Notes under the pieces: generated by a model
Told to the model about the DNA's origin: nothing
The model's database searches: none
Seen by the model: the letters and a program-made list of their open reading frames with translations, nothing else
Assembly (NCBI RefSeq): GCF_000768065.1
Contig: NZ_JRKM01000001.1
Span: 930,001-994,000 of the forward strand
Direction: 5' to 3'
From: Aquabacterium sp. NJ1
GTDB lineage: Bacteria > Pseudomonadota > Gammaproteobacteria > Burkholderiales > Burkholderiaceae_C
Length of the DNA stretch: 64,000 nucleotides
Made by a program: the position numbers and the translations under genes
Shown: in pieces, positions 44,634 to 53,819 of the stretch
How positions within the stretch are numbered: the stretch's first letter is position 1
How the letters are laid out: each line of letters begins with the position of its first letter

Positions 44634-46463
44634 TCAGTCGCCGGCGTAGATGTCGACGTCCTTGGTTTCACGCACGAACAACAGGCCAATCACAAACGTG
44701 GCGCTGGCAATGATGACCGGGTACCACAAGCCGTTGTAGATGTTGCCCGTCTGGGCCACGATGGCAAACGCCGTGGTTGGCAGCAGGCCGCCGAACCAGC
44801 CATTACCGATGTGGTACGGCAAGCTCATCGAGGTGTAGCGGATGCGGGTCGGGAACATCTCCACCAGCATGGCGGCAATCGGGCCGTACACCATGGTCAC
44901 GTAGATGACCAGCAGCGTCAGGATGGCCACGATCACAGGCTTGTTCAGCTTGGCCGGGTCAGCCTTCGCCGGGTAGCCCGCCGCCTTGAGCGCAGCACCC
45001 ACCGACTTCTTGAAGTTGGCTTCGAGGACCTTCACCGCAGCAGCCTTGCCGTCCTTGTCGAACGAAGCCAGGGTCGCCGAGGCTTCCTTCAAGGCCTTTT
45101 CCGCGTCCTTCAGCTTGTCGGCGGCAGCGGGATTGGCCGTCATGTCGGCCACCTTGGCCGCAGCGGCGTCCTTGGCCTTCGTTGCCATCTCCTTGGCGGC
45201 GAGCACATCAGCCTCGGTCACCTTGGTGGGCGACACGCTGTTGATCACCGTTTCGCCAACCTTGACGACAGCCAGGGCACCAGCGGGGCCGCTGACGTTC
45301 TCGTAGTTCACCGAGCTGCTGGCCAGCAGTTGCTTGGCCACGTCGCAGGAACTGGTGAACTTGGCGGTGCCCGTCGGGTTGAACTGGAAGGAGCACTCGC
45401 TCTGGTCGGCCACCAGGGTCACCGGCGCAGAGGCCTGAGCGCGAGCCAGATCAGGGTTGGCCGCTTCGGTCAGCGCCTTGAACAGCGGGAAGTAGGTCAC
45501 CGCGGCAATCAGGCAGCCACCCAGGATGATGGGTTTGCGGCCGATCTTGTCGGACAGCGAACCAAACACCACGAAGAAAGGCGTACCGATCAGCAGGCCC
45601 AGGGCCACCAGGATGTTGGCGGTGGCACCATCGACCTTCAGCGCCTGCGTCAGGAAGAACAAGGCGTAGAACTGGCCGGTGTACCAGACCACCGCCTGAC
45701 CCGCGACCAGACCAACCAGGGCCAGGATCACGATCTTCAGGTTGGCCCACTGGCCGAAGGACTCGGTCAGCGGCGCCTTGGAGGTCTTGCCCTCTTCCTT
45801 CATCTTCTTGAAGGCCGGGCTTTCGTTCATGCTCATGCGGATCCACACGCTGACGCCCAGCAGGGCGATCGACACGATGAACGGGATGCGCCAGCCCCAG
45901 TCAGCGAAGGCCTCTTCGCCAATGGCCGTGCGCACGCCCAGGATCACCAGCAGCGACAGGAACAAACCCATCGTGGCGGTGGTCTGGATCCAGGCTGTGT
46001 AGGCACCACGACGACCGTGCGGCGCATGCTCTGCCACGTAGGTTGCCGCACCACCGTACTCACCACCCAGTGCGAGACCCTGCAGCAGGCGCAGCCCGAT
46101 CAGGATCACAGGCGCAGCAACACCGATCGAGGCATAGCTGGGCAGCACGCCCACGATGAACGTGGACATACCCATGATCAGGATGGTGACCAGGAAGGTG
46201 TACTTGCGGCCGATCATGTCACCCAGGCGACCGAACACCAGGGCACCGAAGGGACGCACGATGAAGCCGGCCGCGAAGGCCAGCAGCGCAAAAATGAACG
46301 CCGAGGTGGGATCAAGCCCGGCAAAGAACTGTTTGGCGATGATGGCCGCCAGAGAACCGTACAGGTAAAAGTCGTACCACTCGAAAACCGTGCCTAGGCT
46401 GGAGGCGAAGATAACCTTCTTCTCCTCGGCCGTCATTGGCGCACTGGAAACGTTGCTTGCCAT
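44634..46463 (-). CDS. MHS-family MFS transporter with large periplasmic insert
   Basis: 609 residues. The MHS subgroup (metabolite:H+ symport, related to ProP and KgtP) is clear from FEWYDFYLYGSLAAI, the loop GRLGDMIGRKYTF, LRLLQGLALGGEYGGAATYV and, late, EMFPTRIRYTSMSLPYHIG. Typical members have 430-550 residues. Here about 175 residues (about 332-507) are inserted between helices 9 and 10, a periplasmic loop in this topology; they hold two cysteines (357, 373) and a long Ala/Lys-rich, coiled-coil-prone stretch. It lies directly downstream of acs on the same strand as it, suggesting acetate or another short carboxylate as substrate. GAGGAGC supplies the ribosome site. Confidence 0.87.
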   Translation of the reverse strand: MASNVSSAPMTAEEKKVIFASSLGTVFEWYDFYLYGSLAAIIAKQFFAGLDPTSAFIFALLAFAAGFIVRPFGALVFGRLGDMIGRKYTFLVTILIMGMSTFIVGVLPSYASIGVAAPVILIGLRLLQGLALGGEYGGAATYVAEHAPHGRRGAYTAWIQTTATMGLFLSLLVILGVRTAIGEEAFADWGWRIPFIVSIALLGVSVWIRMSMNESPAFKKMKEEGKTSKAPLTESFGQWANLKIVILALVGLVAGQAVVWYTGQFYALFFLTQALKVDGATANILVALGLLIGTPFFVVFGSLSDKIGRKPIILGGCLIAAVTYFPLFKALTEAANPDLARAQASAPVTLVADQSECSFQFNPTGTAKFTSSCDVAKQLLASSSVNYENVSGPAGALAVVKVGETVINSVSPTKVTEADVLAAKEMATKAKDAAAAKVADMTANPAAADKLKDAEKALKEASATLASFDKDGKAAAVKVLEANFKKSVGAALKAAGYPAKADPAKLNKPVIVAILTLLVIYVTMVYGPIAAMLVEMFPTRIRYTSMSLPYHIGNGWFGGLLPTTAFAIVAQTGNIYNGLWYPVIIASATFVIGLLFVRETKDVDIYAGD

Positions 46464-46613
46464 GGTGTAGAGCTCCTCGTCATTACAGAAGTAAGCACGC
46501 TTGTGGCGTACTCACCCCTCAATCTAGGGGGGGTCGTTAATAAATGTAATGAGGGTGAATGCTTAGAAAGCGGTGAATTTGCACATATTCCCACATGGGG
46601 TTTTCACCAGCAC

Positions 46614-46642
46614 AAAAACCTGGTGCCTTTCAACACCAGGTT
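46614..46642 (-). terminator. Intrinsic terminator after acs
   Basis: On the minus strand AACCTGGTG and CACCAGGTT form a perfect 9-bp stem with an 8-base loop, followed by TTTTGTG. It lies 35 bases after the acs stop. The remaining 150 bases before the MHS ATG contain an A/T-rich stretch and a C7-TAGATTGA-G4 motif, probably the MHS promoter. Confidence 0.82.
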
Positions 46643-46676
46643 TCACATTCACTCGAATATCTGAAAACCAAAGTTT

Positions 46677-48659
46677 TCAATTACTCTGGGACAACTGATC
46701 GAGAATCGCGGGGTTTTCCAGCGTGCTGGTGTCCTGCGTGACAGGCTCGCCCTTGGCCACCACGCGCAACAGGCGTCGCATGATCTTGCCGGAGCGGGTC
46801 TTGGGCAGGTTGTCACCGAAGCGGATGTCCTTGGGCTTGGCGATGGGCCCGATCTCGTGGCCCACGTGGTTGCGCAATTCGTTGGCCAGTTGCTTGGCCT
46901 CGTCCCCCGTGGGGCGTGGACGCTTGAGCACCACGAAGGCGCAGATGGCCTCGCCGGTCAGGTCGTCAGGGCGACCCACGACAGCGGCCTCGGCCACCAG
47001 CGGGTGCGACACCAAAGCCGATTCGATTTCCATCGTGCCCATGCGGTGGCCCGACACGTTCAGCACGTCGTCGATGCGGCCGGTGATGGTGAAGTAGCCC
47101 GTCTTCTCGTCACGGATGGCGCCGTCACCAGCCAGGTAGTACTTGCCCTGGAAATCCGCCGGGTAATAGCTCTTCTTGAAGCGCTCGGAATCACCCCAGA
47201 TGTTGCGGATCATCGATGGCCAGGGCTTGCGCACGACCAGCACGCCGCCCTGCCCCCATGGCACTTCCTTGCCGGTTTCGTCCACCACGGCCGCATCGAT
47301 GCCCGGGAAGGGCAGCGAGCAGGAACCAGGCGTCAACGCGTGGGCGCCAGGCAGCGGCGTGATCATGTGGCCGCCCGTTTCGGTCTGCCAGAAGGTGTCG
47401 ACGATGGGGCAACGGCCACCACCGATTTCGCGGTGGTACCACTCCCAGGCCGCGGGGTTGATGGGCTCGCCCACCGTGCCCAGCAGGCGCAGGCTGCTCA
47501 GGTTGAAGTTGCGCGGGTGCACGGCGTCGTTGGACTCGGCTGCCTTGATCAGGGCGCGGATGGCCGTGGGCGCGGTGTAGAAGATCGAGACCTTGTGGGC
47601 TTCGATCATGCGCCAGAAGCGGGCGGCGTCCGGGTAGGTGGGCACGCCCTCGAACACGACCTGCGTGCCACCGACGGCCAGCGGGCCATAGGCCACGTAG
47701 GTGTGACCGGTGACCCAGCCGATGTCAGCCGTGCACCAGAACACGTCATCGGGCTTGAGGTCGAACGTCCACTTGGTGGTCACGGCTGCATGCAGCAGGT
47801 AACCGCCCGTGCTGTGCTGAACACCTTTGGGCTTGCCGGTGGAGCCAGAGGTGTACAGCAGGAACAGCGGGTGTTCTGCAGAAACCCACTCAGGCGGGCA
47901 GACATCGGATTGCTGGGCAACGACATCGTGCAGGTACACGTCGCGGCCAGCCACCATGGGCACCTTGCCGCCCGTGCGTTGCCAGACGATGACCTGGCGG
48001 ACGCTGTCGCAGCCGCCCAGAGTAAGAGCCTCGTCCACGATGGCCTTGAGCGGCAGCGCCTTGCCACCGCGCAGTTGTTCATCGGCCGTGATCACGACCA
48101 CGGCGCCCGCGTCTTCCACGCGGTCACGCAGGCTCTGTGCCGAGAAGCCGCCGAACACCACCGAGTGCGTCGCGCCAATGCGCGCGCAGGCCTGCATGGC
48201 CACGACGCCTTCCACCGACATCGGCAGATACAGCACGACGCGGTCACCCTTCTTGACGCCCTGGGCCTTCAAGGCGTTGGCCAGCTTCGACACGCGAGCC
48301 AGCAGATTCTTGTAGGTCACGTGGGTGACCTGGCCATCGTCGGCCTCGAAGATGATGGCAGTCTTGTCGCCCAGGCCAGCCTCGATGTTGCGGTCCAGGC
48401 AGTTGTAGGAGGCGTTGAGCTCGCCGTCCTCGAACCATTTGAAGAACGGGGCGTTCGATTCGTCCAGCGCTTTGGTAAACGGCTTGTGCCACGTCAGGAA
48501 CTGCTTGGCCAGACCGGCCCAGTAACCTTCGTAGTTCTCCTGCGCCTGGGCGCACAGCTTGTCATAGGCCGCTCGGCTGCCGACGTGGGCGGTACGGGCG
48601 AAGGCCTCGGGGACGGGATATTGCTTGCTCTGATTTGTGGTCTCAGTTGGGCCAGTCAT
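46677..48659 (-). CDS. acs: Acetyl-CoA synthetase (AMP-forming)
   Basis: 660 residues. Activates acetate to acetyl-CoA via acetyl-AMP. Motifs: P-loop [13 protein letters not shown] near residue 270, [18 protein letters not shown] near 412, [20 protein letters not shown] near 518 and the C-terminal [12 protein letters not shown], whose lysine is the known acetylation switch. The ATG at 48659 has GGAG nine bases upstream; longer frames to 48755 are not supported. The 207-base upstream region holds a GACTA direct repeat. Confidence 0.96.
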   Translation of the reverse strand: MTGPTETTNQSKQYPVPEAFARTAHVGSRAAYDKLCAQAQENYEGYWAGLAKQFLTWHKPFTKALDESNAPFFKWFEDGELNASYNCLDRNIEAGLGDKTAIIFEADDGQVTHVTYKNLLARVSKLANALKAQGVKKGDRVVLYLPMSVEGVVAMQACARIGATHSVVFGGFSAQSLRDRVEDAGAVVVITADEQLRGGKALPLKAIVDEALTLGGCDSVRQVIVWQRTGGKVPMVAGRDVYLHDVVAQQSDVCPPEWVSAEHPLFLLYTSGSTGKPKGVQHSTGGYLLHAAVTTKWTFDLKPDDVFWCTADIGWVTGHTYVAYGPLAVGGTQVVFEGVPTYPDAARFWRMIEAHKVSIFYTAPTAIRALIKAAESNDAVHPRNFNLSSLRLLGTVGEPINPAAWEWYHREIGGGRCPIVDTFWQTETGGHMITPLPGAHALTPGSCSLPFPGIDAAVVDETGKEVPWGQGGVLVVRKPWPSMIRNIWGDSERFKKSYYPADFQGKYYLAGDGAIRDEKTGYFTITGRIDDVLNVSGHRMGTMEIESALVSHPLVAEAAVVGRPDDLTGEAICAFVVLKRPRPTGDEAKQLANELRNHVGHEIGPIAKPKDIRFGDNLPKTRSGKIMRRLLRVVAKGEPVTQDTSTLENPAILDQLSQSN

Positions 48660-48776
48660 GTTTATTAACTCCATCTGGCGGCGCTTGTGGCGTCGCGGTT
48701 TCAATCGGTCAAGATTTGCCTGGGTTGCAGACAAACCTAGCCAACTCGGCACCATGCTCCCAACTTGGCCTGATTC

Positions 48777-48788
48777 GACTAAGGACTA
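48777..48788. promoter_or_regulatory. Direct repeat upstream of acs
   Basis: On the minus strand TAGTC-CT-TAGTC forms a 7-base-spaced direct repeat within GGGGATAGTCCTTAGTCG, about 118 bases before the acs ATG. It could be an activator site for acetate regulation (for example a LuxR-type response regulator), but no assignment is made. Confidence 0.3.
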
Positions 48789-48866
48789 TCCCCAAGCCTT
48801 CTGGCGCAAAAATCGGTCTGATCTGATGGAGAAATCAGTGGCGGTGCGAAATATGCCTCGGCATTT

Positions 48867-50261
48867 TCACGATACAGCCGCGTCCTCGGCCGCGCCCGCG
48901 GTAGCGCGAACCTCCTTGAGGTAACGCTCCAGCATGGGCAGATCGCCACCGGCGCTTCGGATGACGCGCGCGTGCAACTCCCGGTCCAGCTCCCGCAGGC
49001 GCCAGTTGATCTCCCGGAGGATGGCGGCCACCTCTCGCTGCATCGCGGGCGACTCGTTGTGCAGCCAGGCCCCGTCGGGCTGAACGTCAAGCCCTGTGCT
49101 GGACCAGGCGCGCCGGATGCTCTCGAACCGTTCCAGCGCCTGCCCCCACAGGGTCTTGAACGGCCCGCTGGCCCGATCGAACATGGGCTTGAAGTCAGCC
49201 TGCACACTCATGATGCGGTTGAGCCGCTCGCCGAGCTCGCGCGACATGGTCAAGGCGTCCTTCAAGGCCTCGCCTTGTGCGGTGGCATCCGCCTCTCTGC
49301 ACTCACGGAATGTCTTGCTCACCACGTCGATGACCGGTCGGCTGAACTCGCCATGAATGAGCTTGACCGCCACATCGGCCTGCTGCAGCGCGCCACCGCC
49401 CTTGTCGAGCATGCCCCCCAGCATCTCAGCCACGGCCAGGATCTGGGCGCTGTCAGACACCTCGCCCATGCGGCGCCCTTGCGGGTAGCCAAAGCCATCC
49501 AGGCGCTCGTGGTGATCCAGGATCAGGGCGCTGGCGGGTCTGGCCATGCCGGCCAGGTCCTTGAGCAGGCTGTGTGCAATCAACGGGTGGGCGGCGATGT
49601 GGCGCCACTCCTTGGGGCCCAGCTGGGCGTCTTTTTCGAGGTAGCGGGGGTCGATGTAGAGCTCGCCCACATCGTGGCTCAAGGCCGCCACCAGCATCAC
49701 GTTGAGGGCATCGTTTTCGCCGGGCATCATGCGCTGCACCAGGCTGATGGCCAGCAGGGCCACGCACACGGCATGGTCCAGCTTGCCGGACTGGTGCTCG
49801 GTGTAGACCGTCAGCAGCGTCTGCAGGCGCCCCGCGAAGGTGCTGTCGGTGAACAATTTGATCGGGCTGGCACGCTTTTCCGACAGGCACACGGCCCGCA
49901 AGGCCGGATAAGTGTCCAGCATGCGCTCGGCCATTTCCGCGCAACGCTTGCCGGTCACACCATCGGATACGGCCATGCAGTCTTCCAGAGGCTTGATCAA
50001 TTTGTGCTCGATCAGGCGCTCGCGCATGGACCGGTTAATGGCATAACCCTTGGCGACCAGTTTCATGCCATTTTCGGAATAAATATCTTCCGTGGCTTCA
50101 ACCTGGCGCTCTTCGGCCACCGTCATCACATGATCCAGATAATGGACATTGACTGTTGAATGGGTGGTTTGATTCGTCAAAGTAGCCAGTCCAGAAACAA
50201 GAACACGCGCGGGGGTTTGCGCACATGCTTTCATTCTGAAGGACGCGAGCAGGGCTTGCAT
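48867..50261 (-). CDS. HD-GYP-like domain protein with altered catalytic motif
   Basis: 464 residues, no membrane segment. An N-terminal 140-residue region of unknown type leads to an HD-GYP-like domain (about 150-330): His163, SHDVGELYID (196-197 HD), AHP, and HHERLDGFGYP, so the GYP loop is present. Departures: the usual HDxGK lysine is glutamate and the later iaD aspartate is glutamate (AVAEML). HD-GYP proteins hydrolyse cyclic-di-GMP; these changes may abolish or change activity. A helical 100-residue C-terminus follows. The start at 50261 has TAAGG upstream but 50234 is possible. Confidence 0.8.
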   Translation of the reverse strand: MQALLASFRMKACAQTPARVLVSGLATLTNQTTHSTVNVHYLDHVMTVAEERQVEATEDIYSENGMKLVAKGYAINRSMRERLIEHKLIKPLEDCMAVSDGVTGKRCAEMAERMLDTYPALRAVCLSEKRASPIKLFTDSTFAGRLQTLLTVYTEHQSGKLDHAVCVALLAISLVQRMMPGENDALNVMLVAALSHDVGELYIDPRYLEKDAQLGPKEWRHIAAHPLIAHSLLKDLAGMARPASALILDHHERLDGFGYPQGRRMGEVSDSAQILAVAEMLGGMLDKGGGALQQADVAVKLIHGEFSRPVIDVVSKTFRECREADATAQGEALKDALTMSRELGERLNRIMSVQADFKPMFDRASGPFKTLWGQALERFESIRRAWSSTGLDVQPDGAWLHNESPAMQREVAAILREINWRLRELDRELHARVIRSAGGDLPMLERYLKEVRATAGAAEDAAVS

Positions 50262-50422
50262 GCCTTACCAGCAAGAGCGGCGGTGGCTTGCGGAAAATTG
50301 TCACGCCACGCCTTGCCAGTGAGCTCAACCCGACCAACATGGCAAGGCTTTATGCCCCAGCCCTGAATACAGGGTGCAGACAAAACTAAAATCCGCGCCA
50401 TAACTCGGCAACAGCATTCATC

Positions 50423-51025
50423 ATGAGCAACAATCACAAGTCACCAAAATCAGGTCTTCTACCATCATTTATTTTTGCCAGCAGGTGGCTGCAATTGCCG
50501 CTGTATCTCGGGCTCATCCTGGCGCAAGTGGTTTATGTCTTTCACTTCTGGGTGGAGCTGGTTCACCTGGTTGAAGCCGCACTGGGCAATCAGGATGCGC
50601 TCAAGGCCATCTTCGAGGCCTCCGGCCAGCAAGGCGCCACGCCGCCTGATCACCTGACCGAAACCACCATCATGCTGGTGGTGCTGGGGCTGATCGACGT
50701 GGTGATGATCTCCAACCTGCTGATCATGGTGATCGTGGGGGGCTACGAGACCTTCGTCTCCCGCATGAACCTGGAAGACCACCCCGATCAGCCCGAGTGG
50801 CTGGACCACGTCAACGCGTCGGTGCTCAAGGTGAAGCTGGGCACGGCCATCATCGGGATTTCGTCCATCCACCTGCTCAAGACCTTCATCAACGCCGAAA
50901 ACTACTCGGACAAGGCCTTGATTGCGCAGACTGTGATCCACATCGCCTTCCTGCTGTCGGCCATGGCGATTGCCGCCACCGACCGCATCCTGCATCCGGC
51001 CGGGGCGTCGCACGAGAAACATTGA
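50423..51025 (+). CDS. UPF0114/YqhA family membrane protein
   Basis: 200 residues with about four membrane helices. Family blocks: FIFASRWLQLPLYLGLILAQ near residue 17, IDVVMISNLLIMVIVGGYETFVSR near 90, and LDHVNASVLKVKLGTAIIGISSIHLLKTF, the most conserved region. Function unknown. About 90 bases separate it from the downstream fumarase gene. Its 160-base upstream region, shared with the divergent HD-GYP-like gene, shows no clear promoter. Confidence 0.9.
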   Translation: MSNNHKSPKSGLLPSFIFASRWLQLPLYLGLILAQVVYVFHFWVELVHLVEAALGNQDALKAIFEASGQQGATPPDHLTETTIMLVVLGLIDVVMISNLLIMVIVGGYETFVSRMNLEDHPDQPEWLDHVNASVLKVKLGTAIIGISSIHLLKTFINAENYSDKALIAQTVIHIAFLLSAMAIAATDRILHPAGASHEKH

Positions 51026-51116
51026 TCGGTGCGCCGGGCGCGCGCCAAGTGCACGCGTCCTTGGCACAATGTCGGTTTTCCCGTTTCACCCTTCCCGCCT
51101 CAAAAAGGCCACTGCC

Positions 51117-52643
51117 ATGACGACCATTCGCTACGACGATCTCGTTGAAAGTGTCGCAGCCGCGCTGCAATACATCAGCTACTACCACCCCGCTGACTAC
51201 ATCGCCCACCTGGCTCGCGCCTACGAGCGCGAAGAGAGCCCGGCTGCCAAGGACGCCATCGCGCAGATCCTGACCAACTCGCGCATGTGCGCGGAAGGCC
51301 ACCGCCCCATCTGCCAGGACACCGGCATCGTCAACGTCTTCCTGAAGATCGGGATGGGCGTGAAGTGGGAAGGCTTTGGTGCCCGCTCCATCCAGGAAGC
51401 GGTGGACGAAGGCGTGCGCCGCGGCTACAACAACCCGGACAACAAGCTGCGCGCCTCGGTGCTGTCGGACCCGATCTTCGAACGCAAGAACACCAAGGAC
51501 AACACGCCTGCCGTGGTCTTCATGGAGCTGATTCCCGGCGACAAGGTTGACGTGACTGTGGCTGCCAAGGGCGGCGGCTCGGAGAACAAATCCAAGGTCT
51601 ACATGCTCAACCCGTCGGACAACATCGTGGACTGGGTGCTCAAGACCGTGCCGACCATGGGCGCTGGCTGGTGCCCGCCCGGCATGCTGGGCATCGGCGT
51701 TGGTGGCACGGCCGAGAAGGCCGCCCTGCTGGCCAAGGAATCGTTGATGGACGACATCGATATGTACGAGTTGCTGGAGCGCGGCCCCCAGAACAAGCTG
51801 GAAGAGCTGCGCATCGAGCTGTACGAGAAGGTCAACGCCCTGGGCATCGGCGCGCAAGGCCTGGGTGGCCTGACCACGGTGCTGGACGTCAAGATCAAGA
51901 CCTACCCGACGCACGCGGCCTCCAAGCCGATTGCCATGATCCCGAACTGCGCGGCCACCCGCCATGCGCACTTCGTGATGGACGGCTCGGGCCCGGTCTA
52001 CCTGGACCCGCCCAGCCTGGACCTGTGGCCCAACGTGCACTGGGCGCCGGACTACAACAAGTCCAAGCGCGTGGACCTGAACACGCTGACCAAGGAAGAA
52101 GTGGCCAGCTGGAAGCCCGGCCAGACCCTGCTGCTCAACGGCAAGATGCTGACGGGCCGCGACGCCGCGCACAAGCGCATTCAGGACATGCTGGCCAAGG
52201 GCGAGAAGCTGCCCGTGGACTTCACCAACCGCGTCATCTACTACGTGGGCCCGGTTGACCCGGTGCGCGACGAAGTGGTCGGCCCCGCCGGCCCCACCAC
52301 CGCCACCCGCATGGACAAGTTCACCGAGATGATGCTGGCCCAGACCGGCCTGATCTCGATGGTGGGCAAGGCCGAGCGTGGCCCGACTGCCATCGAAGCC
52401 ATCAAGAAGCACAAATCGGCCTACCTGATGGCCGTGGGTGGCTCGGCCTACCTGGTGTCCAAGGCGATCAAGGCCGCCAAGGTCGTGGGTTTTGCAGACC
52501 TGGGCATGGAAGCCATCTACGAGTTCGACGTGGTCGACATGCCGGTGACCGTGGCCGTGGACAGCGGCGGCACCAGCGCGCACATCGAAGGGCCCAAGAC
52601 CTGGCAGGCCAAGATCGGCAAGATCCCCGTCAGCGTGGCCTGA
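51117..52643 (+). CDS. fumA: Class I fumarate hydratase
   Basis: 508 residues. The oxygen-sensitive [4Fe-4S] fumarase interconverting fumarate and malate. The alpha part has RPICQDTGIVNVFLKIG near residue 63 and GWCPPGMLGIGVGGTAEKA near 183; PNCAATRHAHF near 280 supplies another cluster cysteine. The beta part has GRDAAHKRI, YYVGPVDP and GPTTATRMDKFTEMML. Single-chain architecture as in E. coli FumA/FumB. The start at 51117 is at the homology; earlier in-frame codons have no support. Confidence 0.95.
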   Translation: MTTIRYDDLVESVAAALQYISYYHPADYIAHLARAYEREESPAAKDAIAQILTNSRMCAEGHRPICQDTGIVNVFLKIGMGVKWEGFGARSIQEAVDEGVRRGYNNPDNKLRASVLSDPIFERKNTKDNTPAVVFMELIPGDKVDVTVAAKGGGSENKSKVYMLNPSDNIVDWVLKTVPTMGAGWCPPGMLGIGVGGTAEKAALLAKESLMDDIDMYELLERGPQNKLEELRIELYEKVNALGIGAQGLGGLTTVLDVKIKTYPTHAASKPIAMIPNCAATRHAHFVMDGSGPVYLDPPSLDLWPNVHWAPDYNKSKRVDLNTLTKEEVASWKPGQTLLLNGKMLTGRDAAHKRIQDMLAKGEKLPVDFTNRVIYYVGPVDPVRDEVVGPAGPTTATRMDKFTEMMLAQTGLISMVGKAERGPTAIEAIKKHKSAYLMAVGGSAYLVSKAIKAAKVVGFADLGMEAIYEFDVVDMPVTVAVDSGGTSAHIEGPKTWQAKIGKIPVSVA

Positions 52644-52662
52644 TCGCTGCTCGCGACTGATC

Positions 52663-52694
52663 AAAGCCCCGTCGCTTCGGCCTCGGGGCTTTTT
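52663..52694 (+). terminator. Intrinsic terminator after fumarase
   Basis: AAAGCCCCG (52663-52671) and CGGGGCTTT (52684-52692) form a 9-bp stem with a 12-base loop, then TTTCTTG. It lies 19 bases after the stop codon. Confidence 0.85.
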
Positions 52695-52739
52695 CTTGCG
52701 CGCAACACCGCAGCAACGTTCGTGCATTAGCCTTTGCGC

Positions 52740-53819
52740 ATGAAGAACCCCTACTTCAACCCCGCCAAGAAGCACCACCGGCCTGACGGCTTCCAGAACA
52801 ACTACATGTCGTTCAGAGGCAAGCGCTGGCATGAAATCCTGCGCTGGCGCTGGCAGGCCTGGCGCGCCGGGCACCCTCGCCCGCTGCAGAGCCCCATCCC
52901 CGTGTTGGCGCCGGATCTGGCCTTCATTCACGCCAATGCCAAGGCGGGCCTGGCCATGCAGCCGGCCATGACCTGGATCGGGCACATCACGGTGCTGGCG
53001 CAAATCGGCGGGCTCAACCTGCTGACCGACCCGGTGTTTTCGGAGCGCTGCTTTCCGGTGCAATGGGCGGGCCCAGCGAGGCAAACCCCACCAGGCTTGC
53101 GACTGGACCAGTTGCCGCACATCGACGTGGTGCTGCTGTCGCACAACCACTATGACCACATGGACGAGGCCTCGCTGATCGCCTTGGCGAAACAGCCCGG
53201 CGGCTGCCCGTTGTTCATCACGCCGCTGGGGCACAAGCATTGGTTCGCACGGCGCGGCATCCAGCGCGTGATCGAGCTGGACTGGTGGGACACGCATGTG
53301 CTGGAGGCCACGGCGCAATCAGCACGGATACCGGTGACCTTGACCCCGGCCCAGCACTGGTCGGCGCGCACCGCGACCGATGCCTTACGCAGCCTGTGGG
53401 GTGGCTACGCGGTGCTGTCCCCCGATTGCCACTTGTTCTTTGCGGGTGACACGGCCTATTCGAAGGACTTCATCGACATCCGTCAGCACTTCGCGCGTGA
53501 GCACGCGCCGGAGTTGGGCGGCGGGTTTGACATCGCGCTGCTGCCCATCGGTGCCTATGAGCCACGCTGGTTCATGAAGGACCAGCATGTCAACCCGGAA
53601 GAGTCAGTGCAGATCTTCAAGGACCTGGGCTGCAAACGCGCGCTGGCCGTGCACTGGGGCACCTTCCAGTTGACGGACGAGGCGCTGGATGAGCCGCCGA
53701 GGGCGTTGGCGCGTGCGCTGGCGGCTCAAGGTTTGTCGCCAACGGACTTTCATGTGGCAGCCGTTGGCGAAACCTGGCGCCTGCCCGCGCGGCTCAAGCC
53801 GAATTCATCGACGCCTTGA
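52740..53819 (+). CDS. Metallo-beta-lactamase-fold hydrolase (NAPE-PLD-like)
   Basis: 359 residues. The zinc motif SHNHYDHMD (HxHxDH) is near residue 137, with further ligands in PLGHKHWF, PAQHWSAR, FAGDTAYSKDF and AVHWGTFQL. The overall order matches the N-acyl-phosphatidylethanolamine phospholipase D-like group of MBL proteins, but lipid activity is not proven for bacterial members. The ATG at 52740 is preferred over a TTG two codons upstream. It is convergent with the PilJ-like gene. Confidence 0.88.
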   Translation: MKNPYFNPAKKHHRPDGFQNNYMSFRGKRWHEILRWRWQAWRAGHPRPLQSPIPVLAPDLAFIHANAKAGLAMQPAMTWIGHITVLAQIGGLNLLTDPVFSERCFPVQWAGPARQTPPGLRLDQLPHIDVVLLSHNHYDHMDEASLIALAKQPGGCPLFITPLGHKHWFARRGIQRVIELDWWDTHVLEATAQSARIPVTLTPAQHWSARTATDALRSLWGGYAVLSPDCHLFFAGDTAYSKDFIDIRQHFAREHAPELGGGFDIALLPIGAYEPRWFMKDQHVNPEESVQIFKDLGCKRALAVHWGTFQLTDEALDEPPRALARALAAQGLSPTDFHVAAVGETWRLPARLKPNSSTP

